Part shown: piece by piece, positions 24,241 to 33,588 of the stretch
How the letters are laid out: every line of letters begins with the position of its first letter
Numbering within the stretch: position 1 is the stretch's first letter
Assembly (NCBI GenBank): GCA_017694425.1
Contig: JADIMX010000128.1
Coordinates: 1-47,098 of the forward strand
Reading direction: 5' to 3'
DNA from: Candidatus Fimicola merdigallinarum
GTDB taxonomy: Bacteria; Bacillota; Clostridia; Lachnospirales; Anaerotignaceae
Length of the DNA stretch: 47,098 nt
Program-made: the position numbers and the translations under genes
The notes under the pieces: generated by a model
What the model saw: only the letters and a program-made list of their open reading frames with translations
Told to the model about the DNA's origin: nothing
Database searches by the model: none

Positions 24241-25595
24241 TAGTGAACTTTGATATTCTTAGAATAAAAGTTAAAGAGGAAGCTGAGAAAATAGGTTTTA
24301 CAGACTGGGAAATATCTTTTTCCGGTTCTCAAGGTACAGAGCTTATGGTGAGAGATGGAGAAGTTTCAAACTTTGAAAACAGTATACAAAGAGGTATTGC
24401 CTTTAGAGGAAATATAAATGGTAAAACAGGTTATTCTTACTCTGAAAAGATAGATGATGAGGCTATTTTATACCTTTTAAAAGAGGCTATGGAAAACGCA
24501 GAAATTTTAGAAGATGATGCAGAAATTTTCTTTGAAGGAAGCGAAAGTTATCCGGAGGTACAGGGATTTTTTGAGGATATAGAGGGTATAACTCCAAAAA
24601 AGTTAATAGATAGTGCTTTGGAAATGGAAAAGGCACTATTAAACTCATCAGAGTATATGAAGTCATCAGATATGTGCCTTATGGGTAAGAGTAGTGGCGA
24701 AAGTTTTATGGCAAACAGTAAAGGCCTTAATCTTTCTTTTAAGGAAAATATGGCACTTGGGTATGTTAGTGGCATAGCTGAAAAAGATGGGGATATAAAA
24801 ACTGGTGGCGATTATTGGTACGGAACTGATATAAATAGTTTTTCACCTAACGACCTTGGCAAAGCAACAGGCGAGAAAATAGTATCACACTTGGGAGCAA
24901 AGACTATACAGTCTGATGATATGAATGTAGTTTTTGAAAATGAGGCTATGTCGGATATTCTTGCCACATTTTGTGGAGTATTCTTTGCTGAAAATGTGCA
25001 GAAAGGTTTTTCCCTTTTAAAAGATAAGAATGACACAGTTATAGCGTCAGAATGTCTTACTATAAAAGATGATGGAATATGTGAAAAGAGTGGTTATTCT
25101 ATGCCTTTTGATAGTGAGGGTGTAGCTGTTTTCAATAAAAATGTTATAGAAAATGGTGTTTTAAAAACATTGCTTTACAATATTAAGTCGGCAACTAAAG
25201 ACGGTGTAAAATCAACAGGTAACGGCTTTAGAGCAAGCATAAAATCTCCTGTTGTTACTGCTTGCACAAATTTATATATAGAAGAAGGTAAAATTTCTAA
25301 AGCTGAGCTTTTAAAGAAAGTTGGAAATGGAATTATTATAACTGATGTAGCCGGTTTACACGCCGGTGCAAATACTATTTCCGGTGACTTTTCTCTTTCG
25401 GCAGAGGGATTTTTAATAGAAAACGGTGAGATAACTTCACCTATAGAGCAGATTACAGTTGCAGGAAACTTTTACGATATATTAAAAAATGTGGTAGCTG
25501 TAGCTGACGATATTAAATTTAGTATGGTTAGTGCTATGGGAGTTTTCGGTTCGCCGTCAGTATTTGTAGGTAAAATGTCTATTTCAGGTATGTGA
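24237..25595 (+). CDS. tldE: TldE/PmbA-type partner subunit
   Basis: A 452-residue PmbA-family protein, paralogous to TldD but without the HExxxH site, as expected for the partner. It shows LMVRDGEVSNFENSIQRGIAFRG at the N-terminus and GIIITDVAGLHAGANTISGDFSLSAEGF in the C-terminal third, the family signature. It begins in a 4-base overlap with tldD and is followed one base later by ogt. No peptide precursor gene is visible nearby. Confidence 0.92.
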   Translation: MIVNFDILRIKVKEEAEKIGFTDWEISFSGSQGTELMVRDGEVSNFENSIQRGIAFRGNINGKTGYSYSEKIDDEAILYLLKEAMENAEILEDDAEIFFEGSESYPEVQGFFEDIEGITPKKLIDSALEMEKALLNSSEYMKSSDMCLMGKSSGESFMANSKGLNLSFKENMALGYVSGIAEKDGDIKTGGDYWYGTDINSFSPNDLGKATGEKIVSHLGAKTIQSDDMNVVFENEAMSDILATFCGVFFAENVQKGFSLLKDKNDTVIASECLTIKDDGICEKSGYSMPFDSEGVAVFNKNVIENGVLKTLLYNIKSATKDGVKSTGNGFRASIKSPVVTACTNLYIEEGKISKAELLKKVGNGIIITDVAGLHAGANTISGDFSLSAEGFLIENGEITSPIEQITVAGNFYDILKNVVAVADDIKFSMVSAMGVFGSPSVFVGKMSISGM

Positions 25596-25596
25596 T

Positions 25597-26049
25597 ATGG
25601 ATATAGCTTATATTAAAACACCTATTGGAGTAATTGAATTTGTAGGTGACGGCGAGAGTATAACTAAGTTAGATTTATTTGAGGATAAAACTTACTTTGA
25701 AAATGAAAATTTACCACAGTATATTTTAGATTGCAAAAAACAGCTTTTACAGTATTTTTCGGGAAAGAGAAAAACTTTTGACTTGAAGTTAAAGCCTAAG
25801 GGTACAGATTTTCAATTAAAGGTTTGGAATGAGCTTTTAAAAATACCTTACGGTGAAACTGTTTCATATAGTGATATTGCGAAAAACATAGGAAAACCTA
25901 AGGCTAGTAGGGCTGTTGGAAGTGCAGTTAATAAAAATCCTATTTTTATAATTATTCCTTGTCATAGGGTTATAGGTAAAAATGGTAGTCTTGTAGGCTT
26001 TGCCTATGGACTTGATAAAAAAGAATATCTCTTAAATTTAGAAAAATAA
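25597..26049 (+). CDS. ogt: Methylated-DNA-protein cysteine methyltransferase
   Basis: A 150-residue repair protein that transfers alkyl groups from O6-alkylguanine to its own cysteine. The active-site motif is IIPCHRVIG (about 122-130) and the helix-turn-helix region YGETVSYSDIAKNIGKPKASRAVGSAVNKNP precedes it. The last conserved block is FAYGLDKKEYLLNLE, slightly unlike the usual GYAGGLxxKxxLL. It starts one base after tldE, so it belongs to the same operon, with no obvious functional link. Confidence 0.95.
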   Translation: MDIAYIKTPIGVIEFVGDGESITKLDLFEDKTYFENENLPQYILDCKKQLLQYFSGKRKTFDLKLKPKGTDFQLKVWNELLKIPYGETVSYSDIAKNIGKPKASRAVGSAVNKNPIFIIIPCHRVIGKNGSLVGFAYGLDKKEYLLNLEK

Positions 26050-26077
26050 AAAAACAGCTCCAAAGGAGCTGTTTTTT
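26048..26077. terminator. Bidirectional terminator between ogt and pepF
   Basis: AAAACAGCTCC-AAA-GGAGCTGTTTT, an 11-base perfect stem with A/T tails on both sides; serves both convergent genes. Confidence 0.9.
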
Positions 26078-26079
26078 AT

Positions 26080-27843
26080 TTATAAAGCAATAAATTTTTC
26101 AATATCTCTTTTTACTATATCAAGTGATGAACGCCAAAATTCCGGTTTTGATATATCTATGCCTACACTTAAAGCCACAGTTTTTAAATCACCTTTGCCT
26201 GTATTTTTGAGAAGATTTTTGTATACTTGCGGGAAAGTATCAGGATTTTTTTCGTATAAGGCATATAATCCTTTTGCAAGTAAAAGACCGAAAGCATATG
26301 GGAAGTTATAGTAATTGTATCCTGCATCGTAGTAGTGTGGCTTGCAAACCCACATATATTTGTGCATATAATCACTATCAAGACCACTACCGTAAGTTTT
26401 TCTCTGAGCATCAAGCATTATTTCGCAAAGCTCATCAACTGATAAAGGTCCATTCTTTCTCATTTCAAAAACTGTGTCTTCAAAAATGAAACGGCTTAAT
26501 ATATCGACTATAACCTGTGAGCTGTCCTGTAAATCTGTTTCAAGTATCATAAGAGCAGTTTCTTTGTCGGCTTTCTCTAAGGCTGAAGTTTTTACTATTG
26601 TTTCGCAGAATGTGGAGGCAGTTTCAGCTATAGGCATAGGATAGTCGCTATTTAAAAATGTTTCGGTGTCAAGACACTCACCGTGGTACCCGTGACCTAG
26701 TTCGTGGGCAAGAGTTATAACATCACTAAAGCTACCTGTAAAGTTTGTAAGTATACGGCTTTCCTTTATGCTGTGGATATTGTCGCAGAAAGCTCCACCA
26801 CGCTTACCTTCTTTTGGGTACACGTCAATCCATCTTTCTTCATAGGCTTTCTTTGCATAATCTCCAAGGTCTTTTGAAAATTTGCTAAAGTTTTCTATTA
26901 CAAAATCCATAGCCTCCTCATATGTGAAAGTAATATCTGTTTTTCCCATAGGTGCGAAAAGGTCGTAAAATGGAAGTCCGTTTTTATGCCCTAACATTTC
27001 AGCTTTTTTAATGAAATACTTCTCAAAGTTTGGTAAGTATTCTTTCATAGCTGTAATCATAGCTTTAAGTGTTTCCATATCAAGACCGGAATTTCTTATG
27101 GTCATATCAAGAGGTGATGTGTATCCTCTCATTTCACACTCAGTTATAACCTGTCCTTTTATAGAGTTTAAACAGTAGGCTGAGGACTGTTCTATTTTTT
27201 TGTAGGATTCTATCTCCCTTTCATATGCCTTTTTTCTTTCCTCTTTATTGCTAGAGTATGCCATATTTCTAACTTCAGCAAGAGGAATGTTTTTTCCGTC
27301 TATATCTACTGTGTGGCTTGAAGTTTCTGCCTCCCATAGCTTTTCCCAACTAGAAGACCCTGTAATTTTAAATTTTGATATTAATTCCTCTTCTGCCTCT
27401 GAAAGGCTATACTTTGCGTTATCTAATATATTTTTTATAAAGTAGCTATGCTCTTTTATAAGCTCTGATTCTTTTGAAACTTCATCAATATTAAGGTCTA
27501 AACTTGAAAGCCATTTACTGAATTTTGTTTCAGGCACAGCTATTTTTGTAAAAATATTTTCTATATAATCTGCTATTTTTAAAGCCTTACTATTTTTAGA
27601 GTCTGTGGCAAGTGTTAAGTTTGCAAAACTTGAAAGACTAGTTACTACATCACCTAAACTATTCTGTAAGTTTATATATTTTTCTATTTTTTCAATAGCA
27701 TTGTCACCGTTTGAAAGTTCTTTTTCTGAAAATTTTATAATATCATTTATTATAAATTCAAATTTGGCTAAGTCTTCTTTGAATTTAGGGCTTTCAAAGT
27801 CTGTGTAAAGTTTTGAAAGATTCCATTCGTATTTATTTTCCAT
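26080..27843 (-). CDS. pepF: Oligoendopeptidase F (M3 family)
   Basis: A 587-residue cytosolic zinc peptidase that degrades oligopeptides. The zinc site is ITLAHELGHGYHGECL (HExxH), with the downstream Glu in PIAETASTFCETIV. The family N-terminal helical region begins WNLSKLYTDFESPKF, and the C-terminal GLLLAKGLYALYE is typical. It is monocistronic on the minus strand, with its own terminator. Confidence 0.93.
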   Translation of the reverse strand: MENKYEWNLSKLYTDFESPKFKEDLAKFEFIINDIIKFSEKELSNGDNAIEKIEKYINLQNSLGDVVTSLSSFANLTLATDSKNSKALKIADYIENIFTKIAVPETKFSKWLSSLDLNIDEVSKESELIKEHSYFIKNILDNAKYSLSEAEEELISKFKITGSSSWEKLWEAETSSHTVDIDGKNIPLAEVRNMAYSSNKEERKKAYEREIESYKKIEQSSAYCLNSIKGQVITECEMRGYTSPLDMTIRNSGLDMETLKAMITAMKEYLPNFEKYFIKKAEMLGHKNGLPFYDLFAPMGKTDITFTYEEAMDFVIENFSKFSKDLGDYAKKAYEERWIDVYPKEGKRGGAFCDNIHSIKESRILTNFTGSFSDVITLAHELGHGYHGECLDTETFLNSDYPMPIAETASTFCETIVKTSALEKADKETALMILETDLQDSSQVIVDILSRFIFEDTVFEMRKNGPLSVDELCEIMLDAQRKTYGSGLDSDYMHKYMWVCKPHYYDAGYNYYNFPYAFGLLLAKGLYALYEKNPDTFPQVYKNLLKNTGKGDLKTVALSVGIDISKPEFWRSSLDIVKRDIEKFIAL

Positions 27844-28125
27844 TAAATCACGTCCTTTTTATAGTATGTTTTTATAATTATATCAGCTTTATAAGGTTTT
27901 TGGGTAGTTATGATTATATTATAAAGTGACTATATTATTAGTTATAAAAATAAAATATATGTTATATTTATATTAAAAAATATAACTTTATGTATTTAAA
28001 GTGTGTAAATTTTGTCAAGAATATATATTTTTATATTGTATTTAGTTATTAATTATTTACTAGAAAAAAGTCGTTGTATAAAGTATAATAATGTCATAGA
28101 AGTTTATTTAGGGGGAAATTATTTA

Positions 28126-29406
28126 ATGGAAGAAAAATGGAATTTAGGAACACAGGCTGTGCAAGGTGCATACAGACCAAAAAATGCAGAGGCTAGAGTA
28201 TTGCCTTTATACCAAAGCACAACTTATAGATATGATACTTGTGAGGAGCTTGCCAGAGTTTTTGACCTTGAGCAGGATACTCCTATGTATACAAGACTTG
28301 CAAATCCTACAACTGACGCACTTGAAAAGAAAATTTGCAATATGGAGGGTGGAGTTGGTGCTTTAGCTACATCAAGCGGTATGGCTGCTACAACTTTAGC
28401 TGTTTTAAACATACTTAAAGCTGGCGACCATATTTTAGCATCAAGCACTATATACGGTGGCTCATTCACTCTTTTTACTACAACATTTAAGGATTTAGGC
28501 ATAGAGGTTACTATGTTTGACCCTGATAGCAGTAAAGAGGATATTGTAAAACTTGCAAAACCTAATACAAAGCTTTTATTTGGTGAAACAATAGGTAATC
28601 CACTTGTAAATGTTTTAGATTTTGAAAAATTTTCTGCTGTGGCTAAGGAGATAGACGTACCTTTTATGGTGGATAACACATTTGCTACACCGTACCTTTG
28701 TAATCCTTTTAAGTATGGTGCAAATATTATTATTCACTCAACTTCAAAATACATAGATGGACACGCCTCAGCTTTAGGTGGAATGATTGTTGACGGTGGA
28801 AATTATAACTGGGATAACGGTAAATTCCCTTGTCTTGTAGAGCCAGATGAAAGTTATCACGGGGTAAGCTATGTTGAGAAGTTTGGCTCATCTGCATATA
28901 TAGTTAAAGCTAGGGCAAATGTTATGAGAAATATGGGTATGACTGCTAGTCCTTTTAACTCATACCTTACAAATTTAGGTAGCGAAACTTTACATTTAAG
29001 AATGGATAAACATTGTGAAAATGCTTTAAAAATGGCAGAATACCTTAAAAATCACGAAATGTGTACTTGGGTAAAATATCCGTATCTTTCAGATAATAAG
29101 TATTATGACCTTGCAAAAAAATACCTTCCTAAGGGAGCTAGTGGTGTTTTAACATTTGGAGTTAAAGGTGGTCGTGATGCAGGTAGAAAATTTATAGATT
29201 CATTAAAACTTGTGGCTTTAGTTACACACGTTTCTGACGCTAGAAGCTCTGTACTTCAGCCGGCAAGCACAACTCACAGACAGCTTTCAGATGATGAGCT
29301 TATAAGCTGTGGAGTTTCACCGGATATGATAAGATTTTCTGTGGGAATTGAAGACGTAGACGACCTTATCGCTGATTTTGAACAGGCATTTAATAAAATA
29401 AAATAA
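28126..29406 (+). CDS. O-acetylhomoserine sulfhydrylase (aminocarboxypropyltransferase)
   Basis: A PLP enzyme of the Cys/Met metabolism family, 426 residues from the chosen start. The N-terminus WNLGTQAVQGAYRPKNAEAR with VLPLYQSTTYRYD is typical of MetY-type enzymes; the PLP lysine is in HSTSKYIDGHASALGGMIVDGG, and the family insert that makes it longer than cystathionine gamma-synthase is present. It makes homocysteine or methionine from O-acetylhomoserine and sulfide or methanethiol. The ORF track starts at 28012, but those extra residues are not family-like and ATG 28126 has a GGGGG site. No SAM riboswitch is seen upstream. A methionine gamma-lyase activity is possible. Confidence 0.9.
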   Translation: MEEKWNLGTQAVQGAYRPKNAEARVLPLYQSTTYRYDTCEELARVFDLEQDTPMYTRLANPTTDALEKKICNMEGGVGALATSSGMAATTLAVLNILKAGDHILASSTIYGGSFTLFTTTFKDLGIEVTMFDPDSSKEDIVKLAKPNTKLLFGETIGNPLVNVLDFEKFSAVAKEIDVPFMVDNTFATPYLCNPFKYGANIIIHSTSKYIDGHASALGGMIVDGGNYNWDNGKFPCLVEPDESYHGVSYVEKFGSSAYIVKARANVMRNMGMTASPFNSYLTNLGSETLHLRMDKHCENALKMAEYLKNHEMCTWVKYPYLSDNKYYDLAKKYLPKGASGVLTFGVKGGRDAGRKFIDSLKLVALVTHVSDARSSVLQPASTTHRQLSDDELISCGVSPDMIRFSVGIEDVDDLIADFEQAFNKIK

Positions 29407-29459
29407 TAATTACTATTGATATATACAGGGGTTTTTAATAAAGAGAGAGGGGCATAGGT

Positions 29460-31697
29460 ATGATTACAACTACAAGCGTAACTGAACTTTTAAGAATTGT
29501 AAATGTTGAACACAGTAATCCACACGACGTACTTGGTATGCACGAGGTTAAAGACGGTGAAGGGGGTACTGTTGTTTCTGTAAGACAATTCATACCTCAG
29601 GCAAGCACAATTACTGTTATTGATGCTGAAGATAAAAGTAAAAAATATGAAATGACTAGAATTCACGAAGACGGCTTTTTTGAGGTTATTATACCTGATA
29701 GAAGTAAGTGGTTTAATTACTATATTTCCGTTGCAGACTTTCAGGGCAACGAGTGGGAAACTTACGACCCATATAGCTTTGCTCCAACATTAAGCGAGTA
29801 CGACAGATATCTTTTTAATGCCGGAAACCATTACAAAATATATGAAAAGCTTGGAGCACACATAAGAGAGGTTGACGGTGTTTTAGGTGTATCTTTCGCC
29901 GTTTGGGCACCTAATGCCAAAAGTGTTAGTATTATAGGTGACTTTAACAGCTGGGACGAGAGAAGAAATCAGATGAGATTACTTGGTGAATCTGGTATTT
30001 GGGAAATGTTTGTGCCTAACCTTTGCGAGGGGGACAAGTACAAATATCACGTTAAAGCACAGGATAATAGCACTTGCCTTAAATCTGACCCATACGGTTT
30101 TTATAGCGAATTAAGACCGGATACGGCCTCAATAGTTTTTGATATAAATAGCTATGAATGGCAAGATGATGAGTGGGTAAAAAAACGTGATAGCATTGAC
30201 GTTTACAATAGCCCTATGAATGTATACGAGGTTCATTTAGGCTCTTGGATGAGAGTGCCTGAGGAGGGAAATCGCTCTCTTACATACCTTGAGGCAGGTG
30301 AAAAACTTGTTAAGTACGCTAAAGAAATGGGATATACTCACATAGAGCTTTTGCCTATTGAGGAACACCCATTTGACGGTAGTTGGGGGTATCAGGTTAC
30401 AGGATACTATGCTCCTACAAGTAGATACGGAAACCCTAGAGAATTTAAGGAGTTTATCGACATATGCCATAGAAACGGTATCGGTGTATTTTTAGACTGG
30501 GTACCGGCTCATTTCCCTAAAGATGCTCACGGTTTAGCTAAGTTTGACGGTACAGCATTATATGAACACGCTGACCCTAGAAAAGGCGAACACCCAGAGT
30601 GGGGAACACTTATATTTAACTATGGCAGAAACGAAGTAAGAAACTTCCTTATAGCTAATGCTATATATTGGATAGAGGAGTACCACCTTGACGGTCTTAG
30701 AGTAGATGCTGTTGCCTCAATGCTTTACCTTGATTACGGTAAAAATGGTGGCGAGTGGATACCTAATGAGAGAGGTGGCAGAGAAAATCTTGAGGCAGAG
30801 GAGTTTTTAAAACATATGAACTCTGTCATAACAGGTGCACACCCGTCAGTTATGATGATAGCTGAAGAAAGTACATCTTGGGCTGGAGTTACTACACCGG
30901 CACAGTACGGTGGACTTGGTTTTACTATGAAGTGGAATATGGGTTGGATGAACGACTATTTAACATATCTTAAAAAAGATTGTATATATAGAAAGTATCA
31001 TCAGAATAACCTTACATTTAGCCTTGTTTACGCCTATACAGAAAACTTTATACTTGTTCTTTCTCACGACGAGGTTGTGCATATGAAAGGCTCTATGGCT
31101 ACAAAAATGCCAGGGGACCTTTGGCAGAAGTTTGCAAATCTTAGAGTTGCATATGGATATATGTATGGTCACCCAGGAAAGATGTTAAACTTTATGGGTA
31201 ATGAGTTTGGTCAGTTCTCAGAGTGGAGTGAGGCTAGAAGTCTTGACTGGCACTTATTAAACTATGACGACCATAAGAATTTACAGAATTATATTAAGGA
31301 CCTTAATAAATTTTACTTAGATAATCCGGCTATGTGGGAGAAAGATTTTGATAGCACAGGTTTTGAATGGATAGAGTGTGATGACAATGAAAGAAGTATT
31401 TTATCTTTCGTTAGAAAGGGTAATAACCCTGAAGATGAGCTTTTATTCGTTTGCAACTTTACACCGGCTACATACTTTGATTTTAGAGTAGGTGTTACTG
31501 TTTCAGGAACATATACAGAAGTGTTTAACAGCGACGAGGAGAAGTATGGCGGAAGTGGTGTTGTCAATAGAAAAGACATTGAAAGTGAAAGAATTGACTG
31601 GAACAAACGTCAAAATAGTATATCTATAAAAGTGCCACCACTTGGAATTGCTATATTTAAAAGAACAAAAAATGATAATAAAGCCAATTTTCAATAA
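29460..31697 (+). CDS. glgB: 1,4-alpha-glucan branching enzyme
   Basis: A 745-residue GH13 enzyme that makes alpha-1,6 branches in glycogen. The order is the N-terminal beta-sandwich (residues 15-110), a CBM48 domain (WAPNAKSVSIIGDFNSWD), the catalytic barrel with EVHLGSW, WGYQVTGYYAPTSRYG, DGLRVDAVASMLYLDYG (nucleophile Asp), MMIAEESTSW (Glu) and LSHDEVVH (Asp), then the C-terminal all-beta domain ending PPLGIAIFKR. No other glycogen gene is in the window. It has a strong GAGAGGGG ribosome site, 53 bases after the sulfhydrylase gene. Confidence 0.96.
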   Translation: MITTTSVTELLRIVNVEHSNPHDVLGMHEVKDGEGGTVVSVRQFIPQASTITVIDAEDKSKKYEMTRIHEDGFFEVIIPDRSKWFNYYISVADFQGNEWETYDPYSFAPTLSEYDRYLFNAGNHYKIYEKLGAHIREVDGVLGVSFAVWAPNAKSVSIIGDFNSWDERRNQMRLLGESGIWEMFVPNLCEGDKYKYHVKAQDNSTCLKSDPYGFYSELRPDTASIVFDINSYEWQDDEWVKKRDSIDVYNSPMNVYEVHLGSWMRVPEEGNRSLTYLEAGEKLVKYAKEMGYTHIELLPIEEHPFDGSWGYQVTGYYAPTSRYGNPREFKEFIDICHRNGIGVFLDWVPAHFPKDAHGLAKFDGTALYEHADPRKGEHPEWGTLIFNYGRNEVRNFLIANAIYWIEEYHLDGLRVDAVASMLYLDYGKNGGEWIPNERGGRENLEAEEFLKHMNSVITGAHPSVMMIAEESTSWAGVTTPAQYGGLGFTMKWNMGWMNDYLTYLKKDCIYRKYHQNNLTFSLVYAYTENFILVLSHDEVVHMKGSMATKMPGDLWQKFANLRVAYGYMYGHPGKMLNFMGNEFGQFSEWSEARSLDWHLLNYDDHKNLQNYIKDLNKFYLDNPAMWEKDFDSTGFEWIECDDNERSILSFVRKGNNPEDELLFVCNFTPATYFDFRVGVTVSGTYTEVFNSDEEKYGGSGVVNRKDIESERIDWNKRQNSISIKVPPLGIAIFKRTKNDNKANFQ

Positions 31698-31727
31698 AAG
31701 TTTTGATTAATAAAAGGATTTTTATTA

Positions 31728-31756
31728 TTGACGTGAATTATTTTTTTGTGTATAAT
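31728..31756 (+). promoter_or_regulatory. Promoter of rpsU-yqeY
   Basis: TTGACG (31728-31733), a 17-base spacer and consensus TATAAT (31751-31756). It leaves an untranslated leader of about 70 bases before rpsU. Confidence 0.8.
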
Positions 31757-31835
31757 TCTATAATGTGTGGTAAGAGATAGGAAATTTTATTCTTGAGTCC
31801 ACAAACGAATCTCGCACCTGGAGGGAGGGAAATTC

Positions 31836-32012
31836 ATGTCAGAGGTAAAAGTAAAAGAAAATGAATCCTTAGATAGTGCTCTTCGCCGCTTTAAAAGAAG
31901 CTGTGCAAAAGATGGTATTATGGGAGAAGTTCGCAAAAGAGAACATTACGACAAACCTAGCGTAAAACGCAAAAAGAAATCAGAAGCTGCAAGAAAACGT
32001 AAATTCAGATAA
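31836..32012 (+). CDS. rpsU: 30S ribosomal protein S21
   Basis: Not in the ORF track because it is only 58 residues. It begins [21 protein letters not shown] and ends in a basic tail ([11 protein letters not shown]), the complete S21 pattern with the expected length. The ribosome site GGAGGGAGG lies just upstream of the ATG. S21 contacts the 3' end of 16S rRNA in the small subunit. It is followed by yqeY, the conserved Firmicute arrangement. Confidence 0.96.
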   Translation: MSEVKVKENESLDSALRRFKRSCAKDGIMGEVRKREHYDKPSVKRKKKSEAARKRKFR

Positions 32013-32036
32013 TTTATATTGCAGGAGATGACCATT

Positions 32037-32483
32037 ATGTCTTTAAAAGAAAGACTTTTGCAAGATATGAAAGACGCTATGAAAGCTAAGGATACTGTTA
32101 AGAAAAATACGGTGCAACTTATACGTTCAGGCGTACTTCAAATTGAAAAAGATAAACAAATTGAATTAGATGACGATGGTGTTCTCGATGTTATAGCTAA
32201 AGAGCTTAAAAAACGTCGTGATTCTTTACCTGAGTTTGAAAAAAGCGGACGAACTGATTTAATAGAAAATCTCAACAAAGAAATTGACGTACTGTTGGGA
32301 TACCTTCCAGAGCAGTTGACTGAAGAAGAAATTCAAGAAATTGTTGATGAAACTATAAAAGAAGTCCAAGCAGAGTCCATTAAAGATATGGGCAAAGTTA
32401 TGACAGCGGTTACACCTAAGGTGAAAGGCCGTGCAGATAACAAAATCGTAAGTAGTTACGTTAAAAAGTTATTACAGAAGTAA
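32037..32483 (+). CDS. yqeY: YqeY/GatB-like domain protein
   Basis: 148 residues from MSLKERLLQDMKDAMKAKD, the length of B. subtilis YqeY. The family helical domain shows TVQLIRSGVLQIEKDK, YLPEQLTEEEIQEIV and the C-terminal MGKVMTAVTPKVKGRADNKIVSSYVKKLL, which resembles the tRNA-binding tail of GatB. It may act on aminoacyl-tRNA, but a function is not established. The ORF track starts at TTG 32019; ATG 32037 with AGGAG 9 bases upstream is the better start. Confidence 0.93.
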   Translation: MSLKERLLQDMKDAMKAKDTVKKNTVQLIRSGVLQIEKDKQIELDDDGVLDVIAKELKKRRDSLPEFEKSGRTDLIENLNKEIDVLLGYLPEQLTEEEIQEIVDETIKEVQAESIKDMGKVMTAVTPKVKGRADNKIVSSYVKKLLQK

Positions 32484-32488
32484 GTTTT

Positions 32489-32519
32489 AGAGTACAGATT
32501 TTATCTGTACTCTTTTTTT
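32489..32519 (+). terminator. Terminator of rpsU-yqeY
   Basis: AGAGTACAGAT-TTT-ATCTGTACTCT followed by TTTTTTT; an 11-base perfect stem 5 bases after the stop. Confidence 0.95.
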
Positions 32520-33207
32520 GCGTTTTTGGAAATATAGACATATTTTTTAGGTAGTGTGGTTTAGGGTTTAAAAATGAGTGTATGTAAGGAGAATAGGCTT
32601 AGTTAGGTGGTTAAAATCAAGAGAGATAGTTCGGTTCTATTGTTAGTTTGATAGATAAAAAGTGTAAGGCTTTTTGGTTTTAAAGGCTAATTTATGTGAT
32701 TGCTGAATTTATTATAAAATGATTTTTGAATTTTATGTAGTAGTATTTTAGGTATATTGGAGATATAGAAGTATAAATTTTAGTTGGTTTTAGTGATTTG
32801 TAATTATTTAAATATAGTAATTTTTAGATATAAGATTAATATATTATAAGGGGTTATTTAAGTAGAATTAGATTAATTTTTGAATTATGTATTTTGTGTT
32901 TAATGTTTTTGTGACATATGTCAAAAATCAACTGTGAAATTATGGAATTATGTTTACGTGTATGTTATCATAGTGATAAATTTATTTTTTAATTTAATAG
33001 TAGCAAGTTGTTATAGTTAATTTTATACTAGGTATCATTAGCTATTTAGCAACATAAAGTCAGCGATTTAACTTAATCCCATAAGCTATAAAAATAAATA
33101 TACGGGGAAATATTTATTATTTTTTAAGGCTTTATATTAAATGTGATTATATACTTATAAAAATAAATTTGGGTATTTAAGTTTATTGCTGGCTTATTTT
33201 ATTTCTA
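32520..33207. other. 0.7-kb gene-poor AT-rich region
   Basis: No ORF over 60 codons with a believable start is present on either strand. Visible items are the palindrome TGACATATGTCA (32912-32923) flanked by T and A runs (left half resembles the TTGTGA half-site of Rex/CRP-type regulators), and a stretch at about 33000-33120 with several short complementary blocks (for example GTTGTTATAG and CTATTTAGCAAC) that could fold as RNA. It ends in the orphan terminator at 33208. It did not match any riboswitch class I could recognise by eye. Confidence 0.5.
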
Positions 33208-33231
33208 GGGCATATATATATGCTCTTTTTT
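33208..33231 (+). terminator. Orphan terminator before the yqfC operon
   Basis: GGGCATAT and ATATGCTC form an 8-base stem (one G-T pair) followed by TTTTTT. No gene lies upstream for about 700 bases after the yqeY terminator, so it probably ends a small RNA or acts as a leader attenuator for yqfC. Confidence 0.7.
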
Positions 33232-33298
33232 AATGTGTAATTATATATTTAAAATTTGCATAATATTTTATATAAACTATATTTTGGGGGTTAATAGC

Positions 33299-33565
33299 TT
33301 GGGCTTTGATATAAAGAGAAATTTTACAGAAACACTTAAACTTCCTAGGGAGGTTATGCTGGATTTACCTCTTATATCCCTTACTGGCAGGGAGGAGATT
33401 ATGATAGAAAATTTTAAGGGAATACTTGAGTATGGTGACGACAGAATAAGAATAAATACAAAGTGTGGAGTTATAAGGATAACAGGCAAAAATCTTGTTT
33501 TGGGACAAATAACATCAGAATGTCTAAATATAAAAGGTGTATTGTCATCTATTGAGTTTATTTAA
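33299..33565 (+). CDS. yqfC: Sporulation protein YqfC
   Basis: About 88 residues from a TTG start with GGGGG 8 bases upstream. The ORF track's ATG at 33233 adds 22 residues of unlikely sequence and overlaps the terminator T-run. The protein reads LKLPREVMLDLPLISLTGREEIMIENFKGILEYG ... VLSSIEFI, the YabP/YqfC beta-rich pattern. In B. subtilis the homologue is a mother-cell sporulation protein of unknown mechanism. yqfD follows after 23 bases. Confidence 0.88.
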   Translation: MGFDIKRNFTETLKLPREVMLDLPLISLTGREEIMIENFKGILEYGDDRIRINTKCGVIRITGKNLVLGQITSECLNIKGVLSSIEFI

Positions 33566-33588
33566 TGGCGTAAACTGGGGGTATACTA

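Noticed and set aside
28012-28125. N-terminal extension of the O-acetylhomoserine sulfhydrylase ORF (38 residues).
   Set aside because: No ribosome site at 28012, sequence unlike the family N-terminus, and ATG 28126 has GGGGG upstream.
27850-28125. Possible SAM (S-box) riboswitch before the sulfhydrylase gene.
   Set aside because: None of the conserved S-box or SAM-II blocks and no terminator hairpin are visible; the region is plain A/T.
33000-33207. c-di-AMP (ydaO) or similar riboswitch upstream of yqfC.
   Set aside because: No recognisable conserved core of ydaO, TPP, purine, lysine or glycine riboswitches; left as an unassigned structured candidate.
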